Positions 12,607 to 25,196 of a DNA stretch of 64,000 bases are shown in pieces. A program made the position numbers and the translations under genes. The stretch is taken from NCBI RefSeq assembly GCF_000283155.1, contig NW_004454175.1:8530909-8594908 (forward strand), written 5' to 3'. This DNA is from Ceratotherium simum simum. Taxonomy: Eukaryota; Chordata; Mammalia; Perissodactyla; Rhinocerotidae. Within the stretch, counting starts at the first letter, position 1. Each line of letters opens with the position of its first letter. The notes below the pieces were generated by a model. The model worked only from the letters and a program-made list of their open reading frames with translations. It ran no database searches and had not been told where the DNA came from.

Positions 12607-12802
12607 TCTTTCTTCTTTTTTTTTTTAGCTGAGGAAGATTGGCCCTGAGCTAACATCTGTTGCCAATCTTCCTCTATTTTGTCTGTGGGCTGCTACCACA
12701 GCATGGCCACTGACGAGTGGTATGGGTCCACACCCAGGAACCAAACCTGGGCTGCTAAGGTGGAAGGTGCCAAACTTAACCACTAGACCACTGGGGCTGA
12801 TC
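12607..12802 (-). mobile_element. ERE SINE (ERE2-type)
   Basis: This is a perissodactyl tRNA-derived SINE. The poly(T) at its left end is the antisense of the 3' A-tail. Next come the antisense of the family's 3' motif ('gaggaagattggccctgag', 'gctaacatctgttgcc'), 'ccaccacagcatgg'-like sequence, and the tRNA-related head near 'ttaaccactagaccactggg'. It depends on L1 enzymes for movement and has no open frame of its own. Confidence 0.9.
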
Positions 12803-13939
12803 CCTCTTGTTTCTTTTTAATGTTTATTTGCTTAATGAGAATTCGGGTCCCTGCAATTGCAAAGCACTTAAACATCACAAGGTGCTAGGTATTTTGGGAT
12901 TTGCTTTAACAGAAGTTAACTTAGTAAGTTAATTTTATATAAAGGCAAATAAAAGCTTTTGTACAATTCACATTTCTTCCTATCTGGCAAAGATCTCACA
13001 TGCAAATATTTCTGCATTTCTATCAAGTATAATGTCAGGAAATGGCCAAAATTTATAATATTTGCTGTTCTTAAAAATATAAGTTGAATTCAGAGCCCAG
13101 CACAAATGGCAATAATTACCATTTACTTTTGTAATTCCCATAAATGGGAAGCATTATCAATCAAATCAACAGAATCAACTACATTGATACTAAATTACAG
13201 TCATTGCTTTCTTTCTCCCTTTTTTATGCTAATTGTAAACAACTTTCAGAAGGCTTTATTCTCCGCCAGACTGAAGTATATAGGACATGAGAGAGGATTG
13301 GTTTGGATTGTGAGGGGATGGATGGAAAAGGAAGAAAACTTTAGGATAATAACACATAAACACGCACACACACACACGATCAGGCATATTTTTTTTCCAG
13401 ACAAATATTTCATCAGATTTAAAGTCAAACGAAAACACAGTATGCTTTCTTTAACTGTACCACTGCTGAAAATAAGATTTTAAATTGCCAGTATATTTTA
13501 ACCAGACCACTTTTATCCTAGAAGCCAAATGTATAAAATCTGAGGCTTTTACCACCAACTTTGCAAGATTTATCATTCACCTGAGTAAATGGAGGAAAAA
13601 CTGCAAGCTTAAAGCTTCTTTTCTCAACATTCAACAATAAATTCAAAGATCAAAATAATTACATTTCCCTCTTTACTTATAATTATGCCCACTGCTGCTG
13701 TAGTTCCCTTTTTTCTCTCTCTACTGATAGGATAGCTCCGCTAGACACCACAAGAGGCAATATTCTTCTCCCTTGAAATTCTACCTTCTTTCCTCCATAG
13801 TTCCTCTGCCCAACGGGTTCTAGACTTACTATAAGTAATTCCCTAGTTTTAGAAAGTTAAGAAATAATTTTTTCAAGTATCTCTATAACTGAAAGCAAAT
13901 GGAATACAGCCAAGAATTGTTTATAACAATTCAAATTTC
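12803..13939. other. Unassigned AT-rich interval with short CA repeat
   Basis: No gene was recognised. A short CA dinucleotide run lies at about 13364-13377. The 125-codon plus-strand frame at 13106-13483 spans that microsatellite and overlaps two open frames on the other strand. It has no domain and is treated as chance. Confidence 0.4.
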
Positions 13940-14194
13940 TTTTTCTTTTTCTTTTTCGTGAGGAAGCTTGGCCCTGAGCTGGTACCTGTTGCCAGTCTTC
14001 CTCTTTTTGCTTGAGGAAGATTCGCCCTGAGCTAACATCTGTGCCCGTCTTCCCCTGTTTTGTATGTGGGTCGCCACCACAGCATGGCTGAGGTGACGAG
14101 TGGTGTAGGTCCACACCCGGGATCCAAACCCACAAACTCAGGCCACCAAAGCAGAGTGCACTGAACTTAACTACTAGGCCACAGGGCCGGCCCC
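13940..14194 (-). mobile_element. ERE SINE with duplicated 3' motif
   Basis: The element lies between direct repeats TCAAATTTC at 13931-13939 and 14195-14203, a target-site duplication. It has a CTTTTT tail, then two successive copies of the antisense ERE 3' motif (near 13960-14010 and 14013-14060). These lead into the body ('ccaccacagcatggctga') and the tRNA-like head ending at 'ggccacagggccggcccc'. The doubled 3' motif also occurs in the copy at 61252-61504, so it probably marks a subfamily. Confidence 0.9.
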
Positions 14195-14203
14195 TCAAAT
14201 TTC

Positions 14204-15218
14204 ATTTTAAAAGATTATTACTCTTATAAACATAAGTTTACATAATCTCCCTCAATTTTAAGTTAAAAGATCAAGTTTACAATATTATAGGACTATCTCA
14301 AATTATGACTACTATAAGATGCCAATGCTGCTTTGTTTCTCTCTGAATTTCTTAATTCATTAGTTAAAGCATCATTTTTTCCCAGAAACCTAAGAAAAAG
14401 GAAAATGATTTTATGACATCACGGTGAACTCAAACCACATAATTTGGTAATGCTCAGGTTATGCTGTACCCATTTAGATACTAAAACCTTACTTTCCAAT
14501 CATGCTAGATTACAGATAAAGATAAATTTCATGTTGGCCCCATGTGCTACAAGCAAAATAAAGTAAAATAAAATCACGTGATGAATAAACTTACTCAAAT
14601 ATAGTTACAACTGAAATGTCCGGGTGATAGCAGGTCAGCATGAAATGGATAGACAGCACAACATGAATAAGATTTCAGTTGCTTGGGTCAACAATGTGAC
14701 GTTAATTGCATGGACAATTTTAAAAACAATAGCTTTATCCATATAGTCAAAGAGATTTTCCTCCTCTAATACTAGATTAAGAAGGTACACCCTGTCCCAC
14801 CCTGTTCCAGCCTGGTATTTGTGCTTTCCTTTCTGTTTCTTATCCACGTTATCTTCCAGAACCCCCACCACTCTCAGTCATTTACACAAAGCCTAAAAAC
14901 TCATCTACATTAAAATAGAAATGGCTGGCATTATGTCCAGTTATCTGTGTTTGGAATATCCTTAATATTAGCATGAAAGTCTTTGTCTCTTATTAAAGGA
15001 AGCCATGGGGGAACAAGGAGAAGTGTTAACTTGTGACTTGCGTCATGGATCTCCTCCAGCAGGAATAGGAGGAACGTGACTTCCAGATTCCCAGTTTTCC
15101 CATTTTGCTTCCACTCCCACTTCACCCTGCCCTCATTTCAGATATTCTCTTAGATCTTTCTAATCACTTTGCCTGCATCCTAAGAAAACATTCCATTCTT
15201 CCAAAAACAAACTTCTAC
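14204..15218. other. Unassigned interval without gene
   Basis: No gene or confident repeat was recognised. Two minus-strand frames of 78 and 64 codons (14635-14871, 14931-15125) show no known domain. Confidence 0.4.
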
Positions 15219-15619
15219 TGTTAAATAACAAAAATTCAACCAAGTAAGTTTTGAAGATCTAATTGGCTTTTTGAACAATTCGTGAATTGAGAAGCATCTA
15301 GCAAGCAGAAAGGCGCTCCAAAGGGCTACAGAAAGGGAAAGGTTTTTAAAGGCAAGACAAGGAAGTCATGAACAAAAAAGATTATTTTAGGCTTAGGTAA
15401 CCTGCCTCTGGGGGACAGAAGAGGTCCATGTGGCAGATTACTTCATTTTCCTTTGGGGGATGGAAAGGATTACTTCATTGGTGCTGACCAGAAAATTCCA
15501 CGCTGACCGGTTAATACTACATTCTTGGGGAAGGTTGTAACTGCAGTTAGGCTAGGTATTAAGTCTTGGTTTGCTTAGCACAAGTGACTCCATTTTGAGC
15601 CTGTTGTTTCTTTTTAACA
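15219..15619. mobile_element. Solo LTR with TGTTAAA/TTTAACA ends
   Basis: The 401-bp block begins TGTTAAATAAC and ends CTTTTTAACA, so its termini are a 7-bp inverted repeat in the TG...CA form of retroviral LTRs. The 4-bp sequence CTAC flanks both sides (15215-15218 and 15620-15623), fitting a short integration duplication. Internal phrases such as 'ttgaagatctaattggcttt' and 'gattacttcattttccttt' resemble an old ERV LTR, but I cannot name the family. No internal retroviral sequence is adjacent. Confidence 0.55.
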
Positions 15620-15623
15620 CTAC

Positions 15624-17290
15624 TGTCTCAAAAAAACTTAGGTCCACATGGAAGGATTAAAAGAACGACCATTCTAAAGGTCAGGCTCAGTAGAAATCCT
15701 CTTATCTGACACGTTAGCATTTGTAATTGGTCAATCAATCAACTTTACACAAGTTGGTGTAAAGTGGTGAATGATTAGAAAGTATTACATACATACTTGA
15801 AACATTTTACGTAAATTTAAAATATACAAATGTACATTGATTTTCTGGTTTTTTTAATGTAGAACCAAAACTTCTGTGAGTATGAATCCACCACTTGGAC
15901 TGCTGACAGGAGTTGTGCCTGATGTCTTGCATGAACCACACTCATAATGCAGTCCAGGATTTCCAATTTTCATTTTTTAACATAAAGAGAAATCTTAGAG
16001 ATGCAGTCTTTCAGAACAATCTGAATAGGAAGTCCTTTTACATTGTATAATTTTTTTCTAATGTTTCTACTGTTGTCTCGCCAATACTTAATCTGACAAG
16101 ATTTTTAAGTAATCTTTTTAATTGAGTCTTTTCAAAGCACTCGGTTCAGTTTTCATGGAGACAATAACACTTTCTTTCAACTCTCGTCGTTTATGGAATA
16201 TTTCATTAAAATTAAGTTTTTGTGATTACAAAAAAAAACTGACATAAAAGAAAGTGTGGGGACAAGCTCCCTGACTTATGGTAAGTATGTACCTGTCCGA
16301 GGAGGAGCACAGTGTATGAGAGCAGTCCTCAGCCATCCACATTCAGCTTGCTCTGGGCGCGGCTGTATTTTACAGAGGGAATGTAGAGCATCCGTTTAAC
16401 TGGCAAGTTGGATAAATCGAGGTGTGCTGAGAGAGTCTTTCCTCAGTACAGTGTGGCCTCATAGACCAACATAACTCCAATAGAGCTTGAGCCAGATATA
16501 GGAAAACCCAGTTATCCCAGAGAGTTCTCTCAGGAGACTTTCTCTGCAGAAGAGATCAAAAACGGAGGATGTGCTATGACCATCTCTAATATATTTATAA
16601 CACTAAGATAATAAGTACTGGAGGACATGGGCTAACTCCAGGAACAGAGTAGACAGAAGAGCACAAGCACTGAAATAAACCAAGCAGTAGCAGAAGAGTC
16701 TTGCTTTGCTGAAAGAGGTTTTCATTTTTGCAGCCCCAAAGCTGATCCTATTACCATTTTCTGTGATACTAAGGATGGCAGGTGTCACTATTATTCACTC
16801 GCCTTGAAATGCAAAATCCTTATCTCACATGGGTAGCATTTTGTGATACACAGAGAGAAAAACAGCTTTCTAATGTGAGGACTAAAAGAAAATAAAAGTA
16901 TACAAGAATACTTGATGAAATGAGAATGAGTTGTTTTAACATCAGTGGCAGATATTAGAGTGATCAAAATTCAAGCAACACATATGGATGATGATTCATC
17001 TTTAGTAGACCCTTAATTACCGCATTCATCCTCATGATTGTAACCTGAAATATTGAAATATTGAAAAGAGGTGCAAAATAAAAGATAGTACAAAATGTCA
17101 CTCAATGTGAAGATAAACTGCAGCTGTAATTGTTATAAATAATATCATGCAACTCATAGGATCTCAATAGCATAATCTGAATTTTAAAATTTAGAACAAT
17201 AAATCAGTTGGATAGCTTTCATTATCAAAACATGTTCTCATATTCTGATTGTAGGGAGGAGAGAATGGAATACATAGCTACATTTTAAAT
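15624..17290. other. Unassigned interval without gene
   Basis: No gene and no confident repeat was recognised. The interval is mostly AT-rich, with a somewhat GC-richer patch at 16260-16560. Confidence 0.4.
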
Positions 17291-19330
17291 TTTTTTAAAA
17301 AGGCAGAATTTTTTATTCAATCAATAGTAAGTTCCTCAATTTTCTTCTTTAGAATTTTTTTAATGATATTGCTTTTAATTCAAATTTTTAAATATGTAAT
17401 AGAAAATTCACATGGTCAAAAACTTACAAAATTTAAAAAGATAAACAGTGAAGACTCCTTCCAAGACTATCTCCATTGGCCCAGTTACCAACTGTCCCTT
17501 CTCAGTAACCACTGTTTTATACAACAAATATATATATATAAATTCATTTTCCAATTTACACAAATAGTAGCATGTTACACTTTCCTGGACCTTACTTTTT
17601 CATTTAACATTATATCTTAGAAATCTTTCTAAATCATTACATAGAGTACTTCCTTGTTTCTTTTGTTTTTAACAGATGAAAAATATTCCATTGTATTGAT
17701 GTACCATAATTTATTTAACCAATATACCCTACGGACATGTACATCCATCATTTCACACTTATAAGAATTTATCTACACAAAATAAAATTGCTGTTCAAAA
17801 AGTGAAGTATAGGGCCGGCCCGGTGGCTTAGCGGTTAAGTGCGCGCACTCCGCTGCTGGCGGCCCGGGGTTCGGATCCCGGGCGCGCACCGACGCACCGC
17901 TCCTCCGGCCATGCTGAGGCCGCGTCCCACATACAGCAACTAGAAGGATGTGCAGCTATGACATAGAACTATCTACTGGGGCTCTGGGGGAAAAATAAAT
18001 AAATAAATAAAATTATAAAAAAAAAAAGTGAAGTATAAATTTGTGATTTTGACAAGTATTGTCAAATTGATCTCCATATGCACTCACTATCATTTACACT
18101 TACACGAGCGATGAATAGGAGGGCTTGTTTCCTGTAACCAATAGATTATGTTATAAAACTTTGCCAGTGTGACAGGAGAGATGGTAACAGTATAGTTTTA
18201 ATATTCATGTCTCTAATTTTCAGTAAGGTTGACTACCTTTTTGTAGGTTTTTAAATTATTTATATTTTGTTATTTGTGAGCTGTCCATATTTTTTGCCCT
18301 GATCTTTTGGGTTATTGGTCTTTTGTTGATCTCTAGGAGCTTTCTGTATAATGGTGAGATTAACTCTCTGCCTGTGATATGAGTTGCAAAATTTTCCCAA
18401 GTTTGCAATTTGTCTTTTGACTTACCGTGTAATGTTATTGTCATGAAGAATTTTTTTCTTTTTATATTTCCAAATTTACTAATCTTTTTTTATTACAGAT
18501 TCTGGATTTTGATTCATGGTTAGAAAAGCCTTCCCACTGAAAAATGAATCTTCATCTAGTATTTTAATGGCTTCTTTTTTTTACATGTATTCTTGATGCG
18601 TCTGGAATTTATCATAGTATACAATGTACAGTGTGGATCCAATTTTATTTTTTCCAGAGAGCTACCCATTATCCCAGGACTATTAGTTAAATAATCCATT
18701 TTTACCCTCCTGTTTTGTGATAGCACCTTTGTAATAGACTAGATTTCTGTATCATTTATTTCTGGCTATTTATTTATTCATATAACAGTTCTTGTTGAAT
18801 TATTGAGACATAACATGTTTTACTACCAGGAAATCTTGTCCCTACCATTATCGCTCCTTTTTTCAGACTTTTTCTCAATATTCTTGTTTGTATATTTTTT
18901 CTATATAAACTTTATAATCAGTTTTTCTAGTTTAAAAACATTTGGTATTCTTATTGGATTACTTTAAGTTTATAACTTATGAAGAATTTATAGCTTTATG
19001 ATTGTGAATCTTCCTGTCAAAACCTTGGTATGTCTTTCCGTTGTTTGAGTTCTTCTTTGGTGTCCTTCAGGAGTGTTCTAAAATTTTCTAGATATAGGTG
19101 TTATATATTTCTTGATGTGTTCATTTTTAGGTATTTCATAGAGTCATTTGTTCTATTATTTTATAGTTGTTCCATATATTAAAAAAACGCTTGATTTCTC
19201 TATATTATTTCTGTCCCACTACTTTACTGAATGTTCTTATTTGCATTAGATTTTCAATTGATTATCTGGGTTTTTTTAGTATACAATCATATTATCTTCA
19301 AATAATGTTTTTGTTTGTTCCCTAGTAATT
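17290..19330 (-). mobile_element. Old L1M fragment, split by an ERE1
   Basis: The left end shows antisense of an L1M 3' terminus ('attcacatggtcaaaaactt', then 'accatttcacacttataaga'-like sequence). The rest runs backward through the 3' half of ORF2, with antisense hallmarks such as 'atggtgagattaactctct', 'ccttcccactgaaaaatga' and 'gtatgtctttccgttgtttg'. The reading frames are destroyed. The ERE1 at 17812-18022 interrupts it, and the L1 resumes directly after the duplicated target site. Confidence 0.75.
17812..18022 (+). mobile_element. ERE1 SINE, well preserved, with target duplication
   Basis: The head is GGGCCGGCCCGGTGGCTTAG. The RNA polymerase III A-box-like region (17824-17836) and a near-perfect B box, GGTTCGGATCC (17868-17878), are in place. 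The body ends 'actatctactggggctctgg' and has an AAAT-rich tail. The 15-bp duplication AAAAAGTGAAGTATA is exact at 17797-17811 and 18023-18037. The exact duplication and preserved CpG-rich body suggest a fairly recent insertion into the older L1M. Confidence 0.95.
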
Positions 19331-19369
19331 AACCTGAAGGAGGGTAGGTAGGAAAATATTCCTCAAATT

Positions 19370-20110
19370 CTTTCATGTTCTAACAGTTTATTCTAGCCTT
19401 TAATCTTAAAGAACAATTTGGCTGGTTAGAAAATTATTGGGTCACACACTATTCAAGGGTCTTATAAGAGCTGTTCTATTATTTTCTGAAGTTGAATTTA
19501 CTTGAGAAATCTGAGGTCAGCCTGATTTTTCTTCCTTATATATAACAACCATTTTGACTAGATGTCCAAAGGATTCATTCTTCATCCTTAAAGTCTTATA
19601 CTTTCATGAGGTGATAGCTCAGTATTGACTATTCGGGGTTAGTTTTCCCTGGTACATGGTGTTTCCTTTCATTATGTGGGTTCATATCTTATTTCATGAA
19701 GATTTTCTTGAATTATATCTTTATTTTTTATCGAAACTCTAATTATGCAATGTTACATTTTTATTTGCTTATTTCAATATCTACCATCTTTCTCTAATCC
19801 TTTAGATCACTTTTGTTATTTCTATCCTTTTTGCCCCTAAACCATCATTTCTGGGTCTATTCTCTATTGTTCTTGTTTTCTGTGATGGCTTTGTTTTTTA
19901 TTTCTACCTTTTCCTAAGTTCTTCCAGCCATAGCTTCAAAACTTATTTTAGCTTGTCATCTTCTTCCTTATGTTCTTGTTTCTGCTTTTTGTTTTTCCTT
20001 TAAAGTGATTGCCTTATTAAACTTTTGTTTTCAAATTCAAGACAAAATATTTTTTCTCAGTTTTCATCTGTTCTGCATTAATGTTTTTCCACAGAGTTCT
20101 GTGTGTAAGT
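19370..20110 (-). mobile_element. HAL1-like / L1 ORF1-type fragment
   Basis: On the minus strand the sequence is A-rich and resembles the ORF1-type part of the half-LINE HAL1, for example the phrase 'agccaaattgttctttaaga'. No frame is intact. It sits between the L1M at 17.3-19.3 kb and the L1 3' end at 20168, and it may belong to the former after a deletion. Confidence 0.5.
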
Positions 20111-20499
20111 TTTAGAGATCTTTTCTTCCTTTAGTCATATATAGTCTTTTAAACTGATGTGGTGCCAGTTTTTTTCCCAGCTTTATCGAAATATAATGGA
20201 CATATAACATTGTGTAAATTTCAGGTGTACAATGTGATGATTTGATACAGGTATGCATTGTGAAATGTTTACCACAATAAGGTAACTTAACACATTCTTC
20301 ATCTTGCATAATTTCCATTTTGTTGCTGTTGTTGTTGTTATGGTGAGACTTTTAAGATCTACTCTCTTAGCAACTTTAAAGTATACAATACAGTATTGTT
20401 AACTAAAGTCACCACACCGTACATTAGATCCCCAAAATTATTCATCTTAACACTGGAAGTTTGTACCCTTTGACCAACATCTCCTCATTTTTCCCAACC

Positions 20500-23190
20500 C
20501 CCAGCTACTGGCAACCACCAATCTACTCTGTTTCTACGAGTTCAGCTGTTTTAGGTTCCACATATAAGATCATAGTGTATTTTCCTTTCTGTCTCTCATT
20601 TGCCTTAGCATAACGCCCTCAAGGTACATCCATGTTTTTGCAAATGGTGGGATTTCCTTCTTTTTTATGGCTAAATTATATTCTATTGTGTATATATACA
20701 TCACATTTTCTTCATCCAATTCATCCACTGATGGACACCGAGGTTGTTTCAATATCTTAGCTATTGTGAATAGTGCTGCAATGAACATGGGGGTGCAGAT
20801 GTCTCTTTGAGATACTGATTTCATTTCCTTTGGATATATATCCAGAAGTTGGACTAATGGATAATATGGTAGTTCTATTTTTAACTTTTTGAGGAACTTC
20901 TATACTTAGGTTTTATATAATGACTGTACAAATTTACTTTCCCACCAACAGTGCAGAAGTGTTCCCTTCTCTCCACATCCTTGCCAGCATTTGTTATCTC
21001 TTGTCTTTTTGAAAATAGCCATTCTAACACACACGAGGTGATGTCTCATTGTGGTTTTGATTTGCGTTTACCTGAAGATTAGTGATGTTGAGTACCTTTT
21101 CACGTACTTGTTGGCCGTTTGTATGTCTTCTATAGCAAATGTATATTCAGGTCCTTTGCTCATTTTTCAATTGGGTTATTTGAATTTTTGCTATTAAGTT
21201 GTATTAGTTCCTTGTATATTTTGGATATTAACCCTTTATCAGATAGATGGTTTGCACATATGTTCTCCCATTACAAAGGCTGCCTTTTTCTTTTGTTGGT
21301 TGTTTCCTTTGCTGTGCAGAGACCATTTAGTTTGATGTAGTCCTATTTGTTGATTTTTGCTTTTGTTGCTTGTGCTTTTGGTGTCATATCCAAAAAATCA
21401 TTGCCAAGACCAACGTCAAGGAGCTTTTTCCCTATGTTTTCTTCTAGGGGTTTTATGATTTCATATCTTACATTTAAGTCCTTAAACCATATTGAGTTAA
21501 TTTTTGTGAGTGGTTTAAGATATGGCTCCAATTTCATACTTATGCATTTGAATATCCAGTTTCCCAACACGATTTATTGAAGTGACTATTGTTTCCCTAT
21601 TGTAAATATCTGGCTCCCTTGTCAAATATTAGTTCACCATATATGTGTGGGTTTATTTCTGGGCTCTTCATTCTGTTCCACTGATCTATGTCTGTTTTTA
21701 TGCCAGTACCATATTGTTTTATTAATTTAGCTTTGTAATATAGTTTGAAATCCAAAAGTATAATGCTTCCAGCCTTGTTCTTTCTCAAGTTACTCTGGCT
21801 ATTCAGAGTCTTTTGTGGTTCTATACAAATTTTAAGATTTTTTTTTTCTTTGAAAAATGCCTTGGCAATTTTGATAGGGATTGCATTGAATCTGTAGATT
21901 GCTTTGGGTAGTATGGACATTTTAACAATATTAATTCTATTGATCCATAAACATGGCATATCTTCCCATTTATTTGTGTCATCTTCAATTTTTTCATCAA
22001 AGTCTTATAGTTTTCAGTGTATAGATCTTTTCTTCTCTGGTTAAATGTATTCCTAAGTAGTTTATTCTTTTTGATGCTATTGTAAATGGGATTGTTTTCT
22101 TCATTTTGTTTTCAGATAGCTCATTGTTCATGAATAGAAACGCAATTGATTTTCATATGGTGATATTGTATCTTGAAACTTTACTGAATTCCTATATTCA
22201 TTTATTGAATTCTAATAGTTTCTTGGTGGAATCTTTACAGTTTTCTATATAAAATACCATGTCATCTGCAAAATGAGACAATTTTACTTCTTCCTTTCCC
22301 GTTTGGATGCCTTTCATTTCTTTTTGATTTCCCTTTTGATTTCTTCTCTGTCCCATTGCTTGTTCAGGAGTGTGTTATTCAATTTCTACATATTCATGAA
22401 TATCTCCAGTTTTCTTCTTGTTGTTGGTTTCTAGTTTCATACCATTGTGGTCAGAACAGATACATGGTATGATTTCAGTCTTCTTACATTTGCTAAGGTT
22501 TGTTTTGTTACTTAATATATGAGCTAAACTGGAGGATGTTCCAAGTGCACTTGAGAAGAATGTGTATTCTGCTCCTATTGAATAGGACGCTCTGTATATG
22601 TCTGTTACGTGCATTTGGTCTAAAGTATAGTTCAAGTCCAACGTGTCCTTATTGATTTTCTGCATGGATGATCTATCCGTTGTTGTAAGTGGGGTATTAA
22701 AGTCCCCTACTGTTATTGTATTTTTGTCTATTTCTCCTTTCAGATCTGTTTGTATTTGCTTAATATATTTAGGTGCTCCAATGTTAGGTGCATATATATT
22801 TACCATTGTTATATCCTCTTAATGAATGGATCCCTTTATTGTTATATAATCTCCTCCTTTTTCTCTTGTTATACTTTTTGACTTAAAGTCTATTTTGTCT
22901 ACGTATAGATACCCTTGTTCTTTTTTGGTTTCCATTTGCATGGAATGTCTTTTTCCATACCTTCACTTTGAGCCTATGTGTGTACTTAAAACTGAAATGG
23001 GTCTCTTATAGGCAGTATATAATTGGCTCTTGTATTTTTTTTTATCCATTCAACCACTCTATGCCTTTTCATTAGAGAATTTAATTCATTTACATTTAAA
23101 GTAATTATTGATTGGTAAGGACTTACTAATGCCATCTTATTAATTGTTTTCTGGCTATTTTTTAGTTCCTTTGTTCTTTTCTTCATCTCT
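20500..23190 (-). pseudogene. L1 ORF2 remnant (endonuclease-reverse transcriptase)
   Basis: ORF2p nicks DNA and reverse-transcribes L1 RNA. This copy runs leftward from about 23186 and is split into short frames. The frame at 22986-23186 has 'VSPYQSIITLNVNELNSL', the N-terminal endonuclease entry. The frame at 22375-22806 has 'VNIYAPNIGAPKYIKQIQ' and retains the endonuclease 'CSDH' motif. The frame at 21597-21959 corresponds to the post-RT region ('[18 protein letters not shown]', '[16 protein letters not shown]'). Near 20570-20824 the frame has C-terminal text ('NVMYIYTIEYNLAIKK'). Stops and shifts between these frames, and the apparent loss of most of the reverse-transcriptase core, make it a pseudogene. 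Confidence 0.8.
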
Positions 23191-23789
23191 TGCTGTCTTC
23201 CTTGTGATTTAATGATCTTCCATAGTGGTATACTTTGATTCTCTTCTCTTTATCTGGTGTGAATCTACTGGAGGTTTTTGCTTTGTGGTTACCCTGATGC
23301 TTACATAAAACATCTTATAGGTCTAACAGTCTATTTTAAGCTGATAACAACTTAAGTTTGAGCTATCATCTTACTTCTCCCTGCCCCCACATTTTATGTT
23401 TTTGATGTCACAATTTATATCTTTTTATATTGTGTATCCACCAACAAATTATTGTAACTATAGCTATTTTTAATACTTCTGTCCTTTAATCTTTAGACTA
23501 GAGTCAAGTATTCAGAATTTTCCACTGTGTGTATTACAGTATTGGAAAATTCTGAATTTGACTACATGCTTACCTTTACCAGTGTGTTTTATATTTTCAT
23601 ATATTTTCATGTTACCTGTTAGTGTCCTTTCATTTCAGCTTGAAGAACTCCTTTCAGCATTTCTTATAAGGCGAGTGTAGTGGTGATGAACTCCCTCAGC
23701 TTTTGTAGGTCTGGGAAAGTCTTTATCCCATCTTCATTTATCAAGGACAACTTTGCTGGATAAAGTATTTTTGGTTGGCATTTTTTTTC

Positions 23790-24560
23790 TTTCAGCACTT
23801 GGAATATATCATCCCACTCTCTCTTGTCCTGTAAGGTTTCTGCTAAGCAATCTGCTAATAGCCTTATGGGAGTTCCTTTGTAAATGATAAGCTTCTTTTC
23901 TCTTGCTGCTTTTAAGATTCTCTCTTTGTCCTTGATTTTTGACAGCTTTACTATAGTGTGTCTTGGAGAAGATTTCCTTGATTGAATTTGTTTGAGGACC
24001 TATGTGCTTCATGAACTTGAATGTCTAAATCTCTCCCCAGATGTGGGAAGTTCTCAGCAATTTTTTTTTTAATAATCTATCTACCCCTTTCTAACTCTTT
24101 TGTGACCCCAACAATGTGTAGATTGTTTCTCTTATTGTATCCCATAAGTCCCATAGGCTTTCTTCATTCTTTTTTACTTTCTACATTCTACATTACTTTC
24201 TATATTTTACTTTCTACATTACTTTTTTTAGTTTCTACATTCTTTTTTCTTTTTGCTCGTCTGACTGGATAATTTCAAATGATCTGTGTTCGAGTTCAGA
24301 TTCTTTCTTCTGTGTGGTCAAGTCTCCGTAAAGATCTCTATTGAATTCTTCAGTTTAGTCATTGTATTCATCAGCTCCAAAATTTCTGTTTGGTTCTTTT
24401 TTATGTTTTCTACATTTTTGTTGAACTTCTCATTTTGTTCTTATATTGTTTTCCTGATTTTGTTACATTTTTTTTCTGTGTTTTCTTGTAGCCCTCTGAG
24501 TATCTTTGGAACAATTATTTTGAATTCTTTGGCAGGCAATTCATGTATCTCCATTTCTTT
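23790..24560 (-). pseudogene. L1 ORF1 remnant
   Basis: ORF1p is the L1 RNA-binding chaperone. The sense strand of this region is purine-rich and gives fragments such as 'MKHIGPQTNSIKEIFSK', followed by 'LKSSKRKEAYHLQRN' at 23809-24012. The remainder toward 24560 is only recognisable as antisense of the coiled-coil zone. It is located upstream of ORF2 on the minus strand, as expected. It is too broken to function. Confidence 0.55.
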
Positions 24561-24895
24561 TGGGTAAATTACTGGAAGTTTACTGTGTTCCTTGGATGAT
24601 GTCATGTTTCCCTGATTCTTTGTGATCCTTTTAGCCTTGCATAGGTATCTGCATATTTGAAGAAGCAGTTACCACTTCCAGAGTCTATGGACTGACTTCG
24701 GTAAGGAAAGACCTTCACCTACAGGTGAGGGCACGCTGAAGCATGCTGTGATCCTGGGTCTAGTGAGGCAGGGTGTCAAGTGCGAGTGTGTATGGTGGCT
24801 CTGGGTTCTGACGGGCACGATATCTCGGTTCAGGCCCCTTCAGTCCATGAAATCAACAATAGCATGATCCATGGCGGGTCCTGAGAGCTGCCCAG

Positions 24896-25070
24896 TCTAA
24901 TCAATGAGTCTGCCAGGATAATCTCCCTATTTTAAGGTCGGTAACCTTAACCACATCTGCAAAATTCCTTTTGTCATGTAATGTAACGTATTTATAGGTC
25001 TAGTATTACGGCATGGATATTTTAAAGGAGCCATTATTCTCTCTAGACATCCTACAACTATGTCCAGCAC
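24896..25070 (-). mobile_element. MLT1-type LTR fragment
   Basis: The phrases 'ggataatctccctatttt', 'atctgcaaaattccttttg' and 'gccattattctctct' form the antisense of a MaLR LTR segment, the same module seen in the sense direction at about 49620-49700. Both ends are truncated. Confidence 0.55.
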
Positions 25071-25196
25071 TTAGCTTCATTTGAGATACAGCAAGATAAA
25101 TTCCACCAAAGACACACCCACTCTTTCAATTAGCTAATATAACACATATCACCCACATTTGGCAGACTGGAAAGCCCACCACATTTGAGAAGGAGT

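Larger units (their letters stand above)
20168..24895 (-). mobile_element. Long decayed L1 element (minus strand)
   Basis: The 3' end is at the left (antisense of the tail plus 'cagctttatcgaaatataat'). Moving right, the element passes through the 3' UTR, ORF2 and remnants of ORF1, and reaches 5' UTR-like GC-richer sequence by 24.7-24.9 kb. Length (about 4.7 kb) and order show that parts are lost. An antisense AATAAT/TTTC-rich ORF1 zone lies at 23.6-24.6 kb. The right end abuts an MLT1-type LTR fragment. Confidence 0.85.

Noticed and set aside
13106..13483. 125-codon plus-strand frame
   Set aside because: It runs through a CA microsatellite, which gives the His-Thr repeat, and two opposite-strand frames overlap it.
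17868..17878. Near-perfect RNA polymerase III B box as evidence of a tRNA gene
   Set aside because: It belongs to an ERE1 SINE with a target duplication; no tRNA cloverleaf or anticodon arm can be completed.
24021..24567. Two plus-strand frames rich in Phe and Leu resembling transmembrane proteins
   Set aside because: They are antisense to the purine-rich ORF1 region of the L1 at 20.2-24.9 kb.
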